A stretch of DNA of 64,000 nt from Mauremys mutica (lineage: Eukaryota > Chordata > Testudines > Geoemydidae), in NCBI RefSeq assembly GCF_020497125.1, contig NC_059073.1, positions 144,779,012-144,843,011 on the forward strand. The letters run 5' to 3'. Position numbers and translations under genes: made by a program. The notes below the pieces were generated by a model. It did no database searches. It was not told the DNA's origin and saw only the letters and a list, made by a program, of their open reading frames with translations. Each line of letters opens with the position of its first letter. Position 1 is the stretch's first letter. This document shows, piece after piece, positions 1-24,815 of the stretch.

Positions 1-130
1 GAGCTCCGGAAGTTGGGGTGCAGAAGGGGACTCCAGACTGGGGTAGGGGATTGTAGTGTGGAAAGTGGTTCTGGGTCAAAGTGGTGGAAGCTCCCAGGAA
101 GCGGCCACCAGGTCCCTGCAGCCCCTTGGC

Positions 131-698
131 CAGGGGTGGGCAAACTTTTTGGCCCGAGGGCCACATCTGGGTAAGGAAATTGTATGACAGGCCCTGAATG
201 CCCGGTGATGGAGGGGAACTCTATGGGGTGTAGCATGGGGGAGCTGTATAAGGGATGTTGCTGAGGTGGGAAGGAGGACGACTCATGGGGTGTGGCACGG
301 GGGGGGGTTCTATGGGGCAGTACCGGGGATTCCTAGGGGCCCTGCCAGCAGTGACACCAAGGGGGCCATACCAGGCACCACAATGGGCGGAGTCACCCTA
401 GGTGGGACAGGAGCGGCCACTGGGGCAATTTCGAGGCTCTCGAGGGTGGGGCCATAGGAGACCGCCACGTAGTGGCAGTGGGCTGTTGCATAGGAGTGGG
501 GTTCCAATCCCAGAAACAGCGCGGTGATGTCACAGTTTGGCTCTGCATGCAGAAGATGGAGCTCATAAAGGGAATTGTGAGTTGGGGCTGGGGAGTGCCA
601 GGCAGAGCAGGGCAAACCCCTGACCCTGCTCCCTGGCGAGAGCTTGAGGGCCAGATAAAAACGTCTGACGGGCTGGAAGCGTAGTTTGCCCACCCCTG
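131..698. mobile_element. hAT-type non-autonomous transposon (MITE)
   Basis: The left end is CAGGGGTGGGCAAACTTT and the right end reads AGTTTGCCCACCCCTG, giving inverted termini. Flanks CCCTTGGC (123-130) and CCCTAGGC (699-706) match at 7 of 8 bases, an 8-bp target duplication as expected for hAT. The interior has no transposase frame. Related copies are at 29922 and 34984. Confidence 0.75.
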
Positions 699-706
699 CC
701 CTAGGC

Positions 707-1060
707 GCATGGGCAGCCAGCGTGGCTCTGCACACTGCCCTCGAGCTTGCAGGCGCTGCCCCTGCAGCTCCCATTGGTCACAGTTCCCAGCCAATGGGAG
801 CTGTGGAGCCAGCCCTTGGGGCAGAGGCAGCACGCGGAGCCTCCCTGGCTGCCCATGCACCTATGGGCCGCAAGGACCTGTCCACTGCTTCCAGGATCCA
901 TGCAGAGCTAGGGCAGGCAGGGAGTCTGCCTTAGCCCCAGGCCTCTGCTGAGCGGCCGATCGGACTTTTGACGGCCCAGTCAGCAGTGCCGACCAAAGCC
1001 GCCAGGGTCCTTTTTCAACCAGGCGTTCCGGTCGAAAACTGGACACCTGGTAACCCTACC
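707..1060 (-). repeat. Interspersed repeat, class not determined
   Basis: This GC-rich block carries the phrases CAGCTCCCATTGG and, at its right end, GACACCTGGTAACCCTAC. I recognise these as typical of dispersed reptile repeats. It abuts the hAT element on the left. I see no terminal repeats and cannot name the family. Confidence 0.35.
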
Positions 1061-3290
1061 TTCCTACCTGAAGAGCTTTTGCACTCTGTATGGTCAGTGT
1101 AATGGAGCAGTGTCCATTTACCCTAGCCCAAGAGCTGGCTTTGGAAGTTCAGACAGACCCTGCTTCAAATGTTGCTCCCTAGAGCGGAGGTTCCCAGTTC
1201 TTTCTTTGGTTGGACCACCTGTAGGTGCTAGAGCTGATTGGAGCATGGGGGTGGGGGGGAGAAAGTGTTTCAGTGGAAAATTTTGTTGAAATCTTCAGTT
1301 GAAAACTTTTTTTTGACAAAAAAAATTGCTGAAATCTAAATTGTTTTCAGCTGAAGATTTTCAGGTGTTTGGTTTCTCCAAAGAAAAATAAGGACCGCAG
1401 ACAGCGTCCACAAATGTTTTGTTTTGCCAAAAACTCAATTTCCCCATCAGAAAGTTTTGAGGGAAGATTTTCTACCAGCCCTCTGGACTATGGACCCTCG
1501 ACATAAGGGCATGATGCATAGGTAGGGATCTTCATTTTCCGTTTTTATTTTATTTAATTTTTCCCAGGAATTTATCTGTGTTTATTACTAAAAAACAAAA
1601 ACAGGTGAAAATTGGTGGAAAAAACTATTAATTTTCCTGGGTAAATATCAGGGTTTATTTTGTTGGACAGAAGAACAAGGGGGGAAAGTATTCAGTGGAT
1701 TAATGCTTTGATGAATGGAATTTAATGTGGTTTGGTGCAGAACTAAAATAGAACTCAAAACACAATGCCACCTCTGAATTTAAGAAAACAGTATCTCTCT
1801 AATCCCCAAATAAACCTTTTCATTTGAATAAACAGTTTACTGCTATAGACTTAGCCTATAAATATTTACATTTAGTAACTGGGCCACAACATTTGCAGCA
1901 CATACACTCAACTTCATCCTTGTCTCCTGTTTTTGTTTTTTAAAAACTTTTGAATACTTCCTTGTGTGCTGAAACACATTCTGACACCAATTTTCATTTT
2001 CTTCCCCTTTTAGTGGGTCAGATCTTTAAACTGTTCCCTGCTAACAGCTTGAAATGTGTCCGTGGTGGGCGTGAGATTCAACAGTACGTTCAGATGCGCA
2101 GGCACTTCAGGGCTTGTGTGCTTCTTCTAGCGTTACTTCCACAGGCTGCTTTGCATATACACACAGACTAATGTATTATCGTAATACATATTTTGCATGC
2201 ATTGCATTGTATTTTCCTAATAAAACAAGTTATTTTTTATATATTTGCATGATACAAAAGTAGGGTGAAAATCGGGGAGTGGGGGGGAATAAAATAATCC
2301 TTTTTGTAAAACCCAGGATTTTTTCAGTAAAAATCAGTTTAAACTGAAAACAAAGGGGCTTACACATAGAACTCGCTTGCTCTCCTGTCCTTTCTGCCCC
2401 CCCTCCCATCACCTCCTTTTGTCCCTGTTTTTTCTGCTCTGCAGGGGTGCAGGAACAATTTGTATAGTGGGGGTGCAAAGAGCCATTGAACCAAACTGTA
2501 AATCCTGTATAAAATGGAAACCACTTCAAGTACCGCATCCCCAACTCCCACAGTTCCAGCAGTTATGCTGCTCTGTATAGCTAATATATTTTAAATTCCC
2601 TTTTATTCACATTTCTTTCTTGTTCCCCTTCCCTTGGTCCCTCTCCCTCGCCCCCAGTCCCATCCACTTTTCCTGGTGTCAATCCCTCCACCCAATCTTC
2701 CTGCCATCCCCTTCCCTGGTAGCTCTCCTACATCCTCCTAAGGAAGTTTGATTTACTTGCTGCTGCAGCAGTAAGTGTGCTGAGGGAGGGAAAGTTAGGG
2801 GTCCAATCACTCACTCAGTTTCCCCTCCTCCCACTTCCTTTGGCCCATGACCTCCCCCCACTCCCAAATTGGTCTCTGTCCTCCTTCCTAGGTGGGCCTA
2901 CCCCCCTACTTGAGGAGCACTGCCCTAGAAGGACCCTTAGGAATCCCCACCTCCCACTGCCACCCGTGCAAACTTTGATATGGAAATTACACCCTCATCA
3001 GAAAGAGGCTGAATGGGAGACATGGGCCAATTTTGAAAGGAGTATTATCATGATAAACAGGTAATTCTTCAAAGGGCTGGACAAACAAACAATGCTACAA
3101 GGCAATTGTGCGCAGCTGAACTGGGGCTCTGGCCTGCGCCAAGGATGCTAGATCCTGCAGCTGTTCGCCCATTCTTTTTCTCTGATCGCAGCTTTAAACC
3201 CCCCCACCCTGACCCCCATCCTACAGAGAAGATCACCCATTGAACTGCAGCCCCACAGCCTGCTGGGAAGGCAGGGAACAAAGCACCACA
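1061..3290. other. Intergenic DNA downstream of ACTG2, no gene seen
   Basis: The stretch is AT-rich (1250-2350), then pyrimidine-rich (2380-2900, long CT-biased runs). Short open frames here lack splice context or family resemblance. Degenerate A/T inverted segments such as 1260-1450 look like old transposon remains. Confidence 0.4.
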
Positions 3291-3315
3291 TGCAGGGAAG
3301 GCATGAAAAAAAAGT

Positions 3316-3321
3316 TTTAAT
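3316..3321 (-). terminator. Candidate ACTG2 polyadenylation signal (ATTAAA)
   Basis: The minus strand reads ATTAAA about 85 bp beyond the stop codon. This is the commonest variant of AATAAA and would give a short 3' UTR of roughly 100-120 nt. No canonical AATAAA lies between here and the stop. Cleavage position is inferred. Confidence 0.5.
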
Positions 3322-3405
3322 GCTTTTTAAATGGTTAGAAATAATTGCAAAGGGAGAGAAGGAACTGGGAAGCACACGAGGTCCTGAAGAACGGGTGCTC
3401 TGTCC

Positions 3406-16068
<12,663 letters not shown>

Positions 16069-16644
16069 TCAGAGGCACCTGGAAGAGGCAGAGATGAAGA
16101 GGAATGTTAAAAATTACATGCAGCTCTGAATAGCTATTCAAGGATTGGACCAAATGCCATGCTCAGCTACACCCATCCGACCACAGAGGAGACAACAGAG
16201 TGCTACAGGGGAGTGCAGAATCCAACCCCACATTTTCAAGGAATTCAACTGAGAAAGAAAGTTCATAAAAGCGATATAGGAAGCAAGAAGCCAGAGCCTC
16301 AGCTGATGTGAATCCATGTAGCTCTGCTGAGGTCAATGGAGTTACAGCAATTTTCCTCCGCTACGGGTATGGCCTACTGAATGCAAAGATCCTATGGACT
16401 ATATATTTGGTCACATACAGAGGCAGGTGAGATGGAGATAAGAGATTCAGATCACTGGGTCTTTATTTACTCAGCTTTATCTGTGCCAGTCACTTCCGGG
16501 CCCACTTGGCGTGTAAAACAAATGATTTTTCATCAATCAGAAAATTCAGTCATGAAAAGGCTACACCAGTGGTTAGAACCATCTGGCAAAGGCTCAGCCA
16601 AATTAAAGGAGCCTTATGCCACACCCAAAAAACTGCAGCGGGTA

Positions 16645-16900
16645 CATCTTCAAGCCAGAAGGGACCATTACGACCACCTAGCCTGGCTTCCTGGAGAACA
16701 CAGGCCAGAAAGCCTCACCCAGAGAGTCCTTCATCAAGCCCATAAACTCTGGTTTGACCTAGAGCCAATCTCCTAGAAAGAGACCCAGTCTTGACTTAAA
16801 GAATCCAGCTGATGGAGACTTCCCCACGCCCAGTGATTAATTACCCTCACGTGTAACGTTTTTAACCTTATTTCCACTCTGGATCTGATGACCAACAGAG
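16645..16900 (-). mobile_element. CR1 LINE 3' fragment
   Basis: The plus strand reads AAGCCAGAAGGGACCATTAC, then GATTAATTACCCTCACGTG and TTTTAACCTTATTTCCACTC, the reverse complement of a CR1 3' region. It lies in the ACTG2 first intron. Confidence 0.7.
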
Positions 16901-16992
16901 GGGGAGCGTTCTACTGCCTTCCATTGCAGTCACCCTGCCTCCAGCTCTCAGCAGCTCACGCCTAAGAGCTGTTAGGAGAAGCACCTCAGTTA

Positions 16993-17717
16993 AGCCTGGT
17001 CTACACTAGGCGTTTAAATCGGTTTTAGGAGCGTAAAACCGATTTAACGCCCAACCCGTCCACACCAAGAGGCCCTTAATATCGATATAAAGGGCTCTTT
17101 AAACCGGTTTCTGTACTCCTCCCTAACGAGAGGAGTAGCGCCAATATCGGTATTAACATATCGGATTAGGGTTAGTGTGGCCGCTGATCGATGGTATTGG
17201 CCTCCGGGAGCTATCCCACAGTGCACCACTGACCGCTCTGGACTGCAATCTGAACTCGGATGCAGTGGTCAGGTAGACAGGAAAAGCCCCGCGAACTTTT
17301 GAATATTTCCTGTTTGCCTAGCGTGGAGCTCCGATCAGCACGGGTGGCGATGCAGTCCGAAATCAAAATAAAAAAAGAGCTCCAGCATGGACCATGCGGA
17401 CGTGATCGCTGTAAGGGCAGGCAAATCCGTTCTATCAGCGCTCCGTTATAGAAGATGAAATTCAGAATCATTTTTTAAAATTCTCCAGACAGAACCCGGA
17501 AGTTCCAAGGGGCGGGGGAGGCTGCGGGAACTATGGGATAGCTAGGGAATAGCTACCCACAGTGCAACGCTCCAGAAACCGACGCTAGCCTCGGACCGCG
17601 GACGCACACCACCGAATTAATGTGCTTAGTGTGGCCGCGCGCACTCGATTTTATAAAATCTGTTTTACAAAACCGGTTTATGAAAATTCGGAATAGTCCC
17701 GTAGTGTAGACGTACCT
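16993..17717. mobile_element. Harbinger-type non-autonomous transposon (725 bp)
   Basis: The ends are AGCCTGGTCTACACTAG and, inverted, AGGTACGTCTACACTACG. TTA flanks both sides (16990-16992, 17718-17720). Subterminal repeats TTTAAATCGGTTTTAGG and CTGTTTTACAAAACCGG are also inverted. CTATCCCACAGTGC and GGGATAGCTAGGG occur inside. No transposase frame is present. Confidence 0.7.
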
Positions 17718-20700
17718 TTAGACTCAGCTGCTGAGGTGGAGCACGGGGAGAGAGGCCTCCTCTAAAGTAGCCAGCTCCGAAACCTTGCAGCCAACGCCTT
17801 GGGTTGCACTTGGAAGCAGAGAGGATGCCTGGGCCTTGCCCAGAGCACAGGTGTCACAGGCCTGCACTAAACAGGTGTCCCCAAAAGTCACCTTTTAGGG
17901 TTGCTTTGGAAGCCAAGTCAAGAGACCTAGGTTTGATTTGCCGTCCTGGTCCTTCCTGCAGAGGCTGGGAGTGAATCACAGAAACTAGACGTGGAGGAGA
18001 CACGGCAAACTGGGGCACTGCGTGCATGTTGTTAAAGGTGCTCCAACGGGTCCTTTTGGGGACTAGCCTCAATTCTTCTCTCAGCTGCAGCAGCAAGTCC
18101 CATTGAATCCCAGGGACTTCAATGGGGTTGCAGTGGAGGGAGAGTAAGATTCAGCCCGTTCCCTTTAAGGAAGTTCCTTTTGAGCATCTCCCTACGCTGA
18201 TTGGGCCTGCACTACAGAAGTCAATGGGAGTTTTGCCACTGATTTACGCGAGCGTAGGTTGAGGCTTTTCAAGAGGTGTGGTCCATGACGTAACAGATGG
18301 ACCCAGCTCAATGAGGAGGTGCAAACTCTGTAGCTGATGGCAGCTATGTAGTGAATGGAATGTCAAGGGGGTCCGGCTCTCATGGTTGGAAGCTTGGATG
18401 AGAGAACATCCTTGGTCTGATAGACAAGGCCCACATGAAGGCCAGGAATCAGAGAGATGTTAGAAATGAACCTGCTAAAGGGGGAGTTTTAACATCATGT
18501 ACCTAGCTGACAATAGGAAAAAAAAATAAATCAAGGGTTCAGAGGGGGATAATCCACCATGGAGCTGACTATAGGTTTTAAACATCCGCCCAGCTTCAGA
18601 GGAGCTTCCTTTGATACAAGACCAGGCAGAAATAAAAAAGGTCTCCAAGCCTAACTGGCTTTTTACTACAGCCCATTGGTAAATATTAAACACAGACATA
18701 ATAACAGCACTATTGGCATCAATATAACCAGAAATGGGCCCAAGGCCCTGTCTGTCGATCATTCAGTGCATGGTCCAGTGATTTGTATTTTGTTTTAAAC
18801 TGCATCGCGTGCGCATTAGTTTGTACAGCTGACACCTGGCCAGATGTGCAGTGCTGCACCCCTGGAGGAGAAAAGTCTCCAGTCACAAAGTGCAGGGAGA
18901 CTCTGGGCTCGTGCTATGAACCGGATAACTCAGTTTAAGTCAGAGGAGTTGCTCTGAAATTACACAGCAGAATCCGGCCCCTTGTATATAAATAACAAAG
19001 CCAGCCATACAACTGCTCATCGTCTTTTAATGAGTTAGTTTCCTCATTTGCCCTGTACTTGATAATGCTGACCCCTTGATGGGCAGCCAAAGGGGGGAGA
19101 TTGGAGATGCCTGGTTTAAATGTACTGCTGTTATGGCCAGGAACCTGTTAGCAGGAAGCAGCTGCACATTAGAAATACAGGGCAGGGCTTGAGTCTTCTC
19201 TTATAGCACTCACTTAAGTGCAGTTACCTGTGATGGATGCCAGGCCTACCGCATAACTCCCATCACAGAGGGATGCAACAGAAGGGGATTCCTGACCAGC
19301 TGGTAGCATTGCAGAGTAGCCCACAAGGGAAGAAACTGGGGAAGGAGATGGCTTGCAGCCTAGCAGCATTTCTGGACAGCCTGGGGGAATCGTGCTAATG
19401 TACATTTCACTGCTTCCCTCACGCCTTTTTAAAATCCCTGGGCCAGATCCGCAGCACCAATGGAGCAATGTCCTTTTACATCCACTGAGGATTCAACCAC
19501 CCACGACCATTCTTCCAGTGCTGGAAAACAGTTGTTCCAGGAACTACTCAGATCCAGTGGCAGGCTAATTATCCCTCCTGTTTAAGCTTTTGGAGAGGAT
19601 TTTCTACAGACTGTATGAAGTCCTCTGGCCTGCCAGCCTGGATGAACTAATGGTTCCTCCTGGCCTTAGAATCTCTGAATCAAACCAGACTGAATTCCAG
19701 CCAGAGTCCTAGCTCTTTTATTGTCAAACCTACTGATTCCAAATGGCTCATCCTTTCCTAAAGCAGAAGGCTAATCCATCATCTAGATACACACTAAATT
19801 AATGCATCATGGGTATCTAATTTGGGGGCCTGCTTGGTTTTAAAAGAAAAGCAAATAGTAATAATAATGCCGTGCTCAGTCTTATCTAGCGTTTTTCATC
19901 CATCCATCCCAAAGCAATTTACAAAGAAGGTCAGTATCATTTCACAGATGGGGAAACAGAGGCAATTCTGAGTCCCAAACCAGTGCTCCGTCCATGAGGC
20001 CACACTGCCTCCCCGGTAGTCCTTATTCATAGCCAAGGGTGGCAAAGCTAATATGCTCTCCAGGGCAGGAGCTGCATCTTTCTTCAAGTGTGGTCAATGC
20101 CAGGTGGATGCTACAGGACTATAAATAATAATCAATCTTGCAGTCCTTACTCATGCAATTCTCCCACTAAAGTCAGTGAGAGTTTGCTTTGAGTGTGACC
20201 CCTGATGGAAGAGACCTGCCCATGAAATAAGCATAATATTTTACACCCCAGCATCCAATGGAAAATCCACTGTAAAAAGAGAGACATGAGGAAGTTAACA
20301 TGATTGGTCAAAAATAATGAATGCGAGCCCAGATTCTGATCTACCCATGCCAGTCACAGATGAGTTACTCCTGAGTCATGCCAGCGGAAGTGTAATCAGA
20401 ATTAGGCCCCCAAGTCCAGTCAATGCAATGTATACACTTCAGTGCAACTGGTAGCATATGATATGCCTCTGTAGACATTCGTGCATGTTGTGAGGTCTGG
20501 AATCACACTACATGTGTGAAATATTTCTGTAGTCAGTCAGATTCTCTTCAGTTCCACCGCCTTCAATAGGAATGATGTTAGATTTATGCTGATGGAATTG
20601 AGATCAGAATCTGGTCCAATCCGACTTCAAATGGCTGTAAATCAGGGCAGAATCCGACCCTTTGTCTTTCGTTTAACCTTACATCTCTCTAGAAAAGCCC

Positions 20701-22132
20701 CTTGGGCTCAAAGCAGAAATAAAAGTATTGGCAATTCTGTTGCAGGGGAAGAAGGGAGAGGAATACCTCAGCTTCCTGGCAGCATCAGTGGGGTAGACCC
20801 CCTCCCTTAACTGCAGCAGTAACACTGATCTATTCCTCCAGAACACTGGAAGACAGAGGGCTAGATGCTGATTTCATTTACACCGGTGCCAGTCTAGAGT
20901 AAGCCTAATAGCTTCCGTGGAAACCAGCATCAGCCTCTAACCTACATTCCTGAAGTTAACTTCTCCACTTTGAACAGCCCTATCAACTACGGTTTCTCCC
21001 CAGAGAATATTGTAATTCCCCTTCAAGACAAATTCCCTGCTATAAGAGACCGCAGAGGGATGAAGGCAGGTATCAGCTGTCTGAAAAAAAACACAGGCAG
21101 TTTTCCTTTTATCCAGCTTGCAACGGTCCCTGATGTCCATAATTCTTTATCAGCATGAATCAGAGCCTGAGACAAACCACACTGGGGCTCGAGTAAACAC
21201 AAACATGAGGCTACATCACAGGCTTTCCCAAAAATGGAAATAATTTTCCCAACTCCTGCTTTGCAGAAGGCCACTCCCAACATTTTGCTTCCTGTCTGGA
21301 GACAACGTGGAGCAGCTCCTACAATAAGATGCAGCCCAGAGGAGGGGGAGACAAAGCTGTCAGCATTTACTGCTGAGCCATGTCAATTTCAGTTCCCACT
21401 GAAGACAACAGAGCATTATTAAGAACAAGTAGCCAATAAGAAACAGGCGAAACTGATCAACTCAAATGATCTGTTCTATGTATAAGATTAATAACCCTCC
21501 TTCCCCACTCTTCAGCCCCACCCACCAAGTTCTGGTTTGCCCTCTGGCCCACACCCGTGTCACACAAGCCTGTATCATCCAGGGAGCTCAGCACCTTGCA
21601 GGATAGGGCTCTGCAGACTGTCTTTTCATCTGTTTGTAAGTGCCATGCACACGCTGTAAACAATGCATCCTAATAGCAGCCCACTTTGCTGCTGTGTTAA
21701 CTTTCCTATTGCAAAACCAGAACTGTAACATAAGCGTTAAAAATCACAGCAGCCCAAAACGTAGATGCAGCCTGGCTTCTCCAGGCATTCTAGGAAAACT
21801 GCAGCAGTCAAAGTCTTTTCTGCTTGATAGCTGCAGACACTGAGATTATGCTGCGTCCCAGAGTTTCTCTCTGTCTCCCTTTACATGATGCATATTTCAA
21901 AGGATCAAAGAAAGATCATGCAGCTGCTTCCCCTTTTGCTGCTACAGCCTCCACACAAGTCCCCCCAAAGGGCACATGCTGGGAGCAATTTGCAGGTGCA
22001 GCCAGAGCCCGTGACTTAACAGCAACACGATTAAAACAACGTTATTCTTGTAGGATTCCCATCTCACCCCTAGATGGACCTTCTGAACCTTAGCAAGGCT
22101 TGTGATAGCAAAGAGAGAATAGATCTTTTGCA
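17718..22132. other. ACTG2 first-intron DNA, no gene seen
   Basis: Apart from a MIR fragment, this part of the intron holds diverged, unclassified repeat with recurrent phrases of the GCCTGATTC / TTACACC type (20320-20935). No splice-supported exon or transposon ends could be fixed here. Confidence 0.4.
19895..20015 (-). mobile_element. MIR-type SINE fragment
   Basis: The plus strand reads ATTTCACAGATGGGGAAACAG AGGC and then CCAGTGCTCCGTCCATGAGG, the reverse complement of MIR from its 3' part to its tRNA-like head. Confidence 0.65.
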
Positions 22133-22140
22133 GTACTCAC

Positions 22141-22166
22141 CAAGTACACAAGAGTTCCTTTCCTCT
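22141..22166 (-). other. ACTG2: Candidate ACTG2 non-coding first exon
   Basis: Muscle actin genes start with a short untranslated exon followed by a long intron. Here a strong donor GTGAGTAC lies at 22140-22133 on the minus strand, about 55 bp downstream of a TATA-like box. A start near 22166 would give an exon of about 26 nt. The 5' end is placed only from TATA spacing; the donor is seen directly. Confidence 0.5.
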
Positions 22167-22192
22167 GGGACTGTGCTCTGATGTGCCTTTGG

Positions 22193-22200
22193 TATAAATA
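22193..22200 (-). promoter_or_regulatory. TATA-like box of the ACTG2 promoter
   Basis: The minus strand reads TATTTATA inside the near-palindrome GGTATTTATACC (22191-22202). It lies about 55 bp upstream of a consensus splice donor and 86 bp downstream of a CArG box, the usual layout of a smooth-muscle actin promoter. The site reads as a TATA box on either strand. Confidence 0.55.
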
Positions 22201-22285
22201 CCAGCCAGACTATGAAACCTCAGAGGCGGATCCTCCTTAAACAGAGCCCCTAAAAAGGCTAACTGATGGTGTGTTAGCCATATGG

Positions 22286-22295
22286 CCATATAAGG
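22286..22295 (-). promoter_or_regulatory. CArG box (SRF-binding site), ACTG2 promoter
   Basis: CCATATAAGG is a perfect CC(A/T)6GG element; the minus strand reads CCTTATATGG. Serum response factor binds such sites with myocardin to drive smooth-muscle genes. It sits next to CCATATGG (22279-22286), which has a core two bases short. Near-matches lie at 22412-22421 (CCTTTTATGC) and 22453-22462 (CCTTATAAGC). Activity is inferred from motif and position. Confidence 0.7.
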
Positions 22296-22689
22296 TGTTT
22301 TATTTCATTATACTGACCTCGGACTCATGGTAGAACTAAGCACAGTTAATTATTATAAGAAAAATGTATGCAAGAGTATTTGGGAGGCAACACCCCCTTA
22401 GTGAATCTGTTCCTTTTATGCTACACTTTGATAAACAAGTTCCACACAAGTCCTTATAAGCTACATTCAAAAAGGAAGTGGAGTCACCTACAATTCCTGG
22501 AGAGAGAAAGATACCAAGAATGGCATTGGGGCCTCGGCCGTCTGGCCTGTGGGTCTCACTCTCAATTCAGCGTAAAGGAGGAATGCCGGAAAAGTGGAAG
22601 TATTTCATTGAAAGCAATGATTGGAATTTGGTGCTGGTCTGCAGCTCTTGGACACGTCTGGCTATTTATTTGGTTATTTAAACTAGGGG

Positions 22690-23135
22690 TGTGAGCCAGC
22701 AGTTAAAAACCAATGTGAATCCAGAGTCACTCCAGATTTACAGAGGTGGACAGTGATTTAAGGCCTAATCCTGGAATAAGATTGCAGCACGTGCATAAAG
22801 CTCCATTGATGTCACCGAGGTTCTGCTGGCCCTGAGCCTATTGCAGATTGAGTCTTTATCAGGGTGTAAGAGAACAGAATTTGGCCCACCTGCGTGGTGC
22901 AAATCCAGAGCATCTTCACAGACTTCAGAATCATACCTCTGGATTTACAGTGGTAGAAAAGAGCTGGATGTGGCTCACAGTCTGAATTACATACCAGCAT
23001 GTCAGCACCATTATCACATTATTCTCCCTTCTTTTAGAGCTGTCAACTTAATTCCAGCATTCTGCTATTGCAGCCCACCCATCCTAGAGTTACTGCACTA
23101 AAGTCACTAGAGTGCCTCCAGGTTTACACCAGCTG
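22690..23135. repeat. Degenerate interspersed repeats with TTTACA(CC) phrases
   Basis: The segment repeats phrases such as GAGTCACTCCAGATTTAC, CTAATCCTGGAATAAG and GAGTTACTGCACTAAAGTC. The same phrases occur at 10750-11000, 20320-20660 and 26540-26645. I do not know the family name. Confidence 0.35.
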
Positions 23136-23341
23136 CACATGAGAGCAGAGCGTGGTCCGCCATCCTGCCAATCCCACACAATGGCCCCGTTCCCGCTGCT
23201 GTTGACATCGGCAGTAAAAACCCCCGTGATGTCAGCAGAAGCACCTCCAGTATGGTGGTTGTAGCGGGACAGGTGCTCAGTTGGTGTAAGCCAGCAGCAT
23301 AACTCCAGTGAAGTCATGGGGCTAGGCAGACATGCACCATC

Positions 23342-23545
23342 TGGGGGAGGGATAGCTCGGTGGTTTGAGCATTTGCCTGCTAAACCCAGGGTTGTGAGTT
23401 CAGCCCTTAAGGGGGCCACTTAGGGATCTAGGGCAAAATCGCTACTTGGTCCTGCTAGTGAAGGCAGGGGGCTGGACTCAATGACCTTTCATAGTCCCTT
23501 CCAGCTCTATGAGATGGGTATATCTCCATATATTATAATCTGGCC
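23342..23545 (+). mobile_element. Turtle tRNA-derived SINE (Cry/PolIII type)
   Basis: The head GGGAGGGATAGCTCGGTGG carries the A box and GGGTTGTGAGTTCAGCCC the B box. The body has GGGGGCCACTTAGGGATCT, then CTGCTAGTGAAGGCAGGGGG and a CR1-like tail. It is the same family as the copy at 15541, in the opposite orientation. Confidence 0.85.
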
Positions 23546-24164
23546 TGAGATTTAGCAGGATGGTAAAGAACAAAATACTCCCCCGCCCGTCAAACAGGAC
23601 TGATCCTACAAACTCTCGCTTGCACCATGCTCAGCGCTCGCAACTTCCCTGGGCCTACTTGTGTACTTGCCTAATTCACGCATACACAAGAGTAGCACAT
23701 CTAGGCAAAGAACAAGAGGAATGTGCAGTTACAGAGGGGTTGAATGTGAATGTGCAATGAACAGGCATCAGATTTCAGACCCAAATCCAGTATATGGGGG
23801 TCCCATGGACTTTAATGGCAATTCTGCATCCAAGAGGCTGGAAAAATCCAACCCTTTGCAAGGTGGGGTTAAATGTAACTTCACCTTTAAAACAAAGTGT
23901 AGCATCACGTTCTGGGCATGGAGCTGGTTCCTCCCCAAAGCTCCTCCTTTTCAGCATGATCTTTATCTATATTAGACCAATCAAAACTATGGTAAAAGAA
24001 CATTAAAGCTGTAAAGTCAAACACTCAAAAAAGCTAGGAAATGCCAGAATTAATCTTAATTAATCTGTGTAATCTTAATTCAACCCAGTTCTGTGTATGT
24101 GTAACCCACACACCTCCTGAGGGTGGTGTACTGTCCCATCAAGCGGCACCAAGACCACTTAGAC

Positions 24165-24305
24165 AGAGATGAATGAGTTTGCTCTATAGCCTTAGCTAAT
24201 AGCCAGTTGGCTTTTAGCTCATGCAGGAGAGGCTCAGGCACTAAGCTCCAGAGGTCCCCAGGTTCGATCTCACCTGCTAACAACCGAGCTCTGTGGGTGT
24301 TACAC
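24165..24305 (+). mobile_element. tRNA-like SINE remnant
   Basis: It has an A-box-like CTTTTAGCTCATGCAGGAG and a B box in CCCCAGGTTCGATCTCACC at tRNA-like spacing. The cloverleaf is not intact, so it is not a functional tRNA gene. Confidence 0.45.
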
Positions 24306-24719
24306 ATGCACTACGACACAGTCTTCAATTACATGATCACACGCTGGTTTTTCCACCCCACCTGTGCCTCATGCAGCACTCAGGATGGGAAGAAATCAGT
24401 CATATTGCAGAACCATGTATTTTTCTCTAATCTCACTCTTGGAAATGGTCAAACTGCTTTGGCTGAAATTTTCCAAAAGAAAATGCAGCCAGAGGCAGAT
24501 TCCCCAGCCTGGAGAATTTGAGCCCAAATTATTAAAGTCTGATAACATTATAACCAGCTAGTAACAGAGTCTGATCATGGGAAATGTTGCACAATCTTAA
24601 TGGCAGGAGGTGGTACCAGTCCCACCTGTAATACCTTGGCTGAGCCCTTTGGAAGCTTGTTGGTCTATTGACATGTGCTCCTAAATCACTTAGGCACAGA
24701 GGGAAATCCCACTCTTTAT

Positions 24720-24815
24720 TATCTATCTGTATCACAATAGCGCCCAGCTGAGGATCAGGGTCCATTGTGCTTGATGCTGTACAAACGTAGTAAAAAGACA
24801 GTCCTGGCTGGAGAG
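24720..24815 (-). repeat. L2/MIR-type 3' tail repeat
   Basis: The plus strand reads GGTCCATTGTGCTTGATGC then TGTACAAACGTAGTAAAAAG ACAG, the reverse complement of the tail seen at 5645, 32812 and 55345. Confidence 0.5.

Noticed and set aside
23342..23420. Functional tRNA gene
   Set aside because: A and B boxes are present but the cloverleaf is incomplete and a SINE body and CR1-like tail follow.
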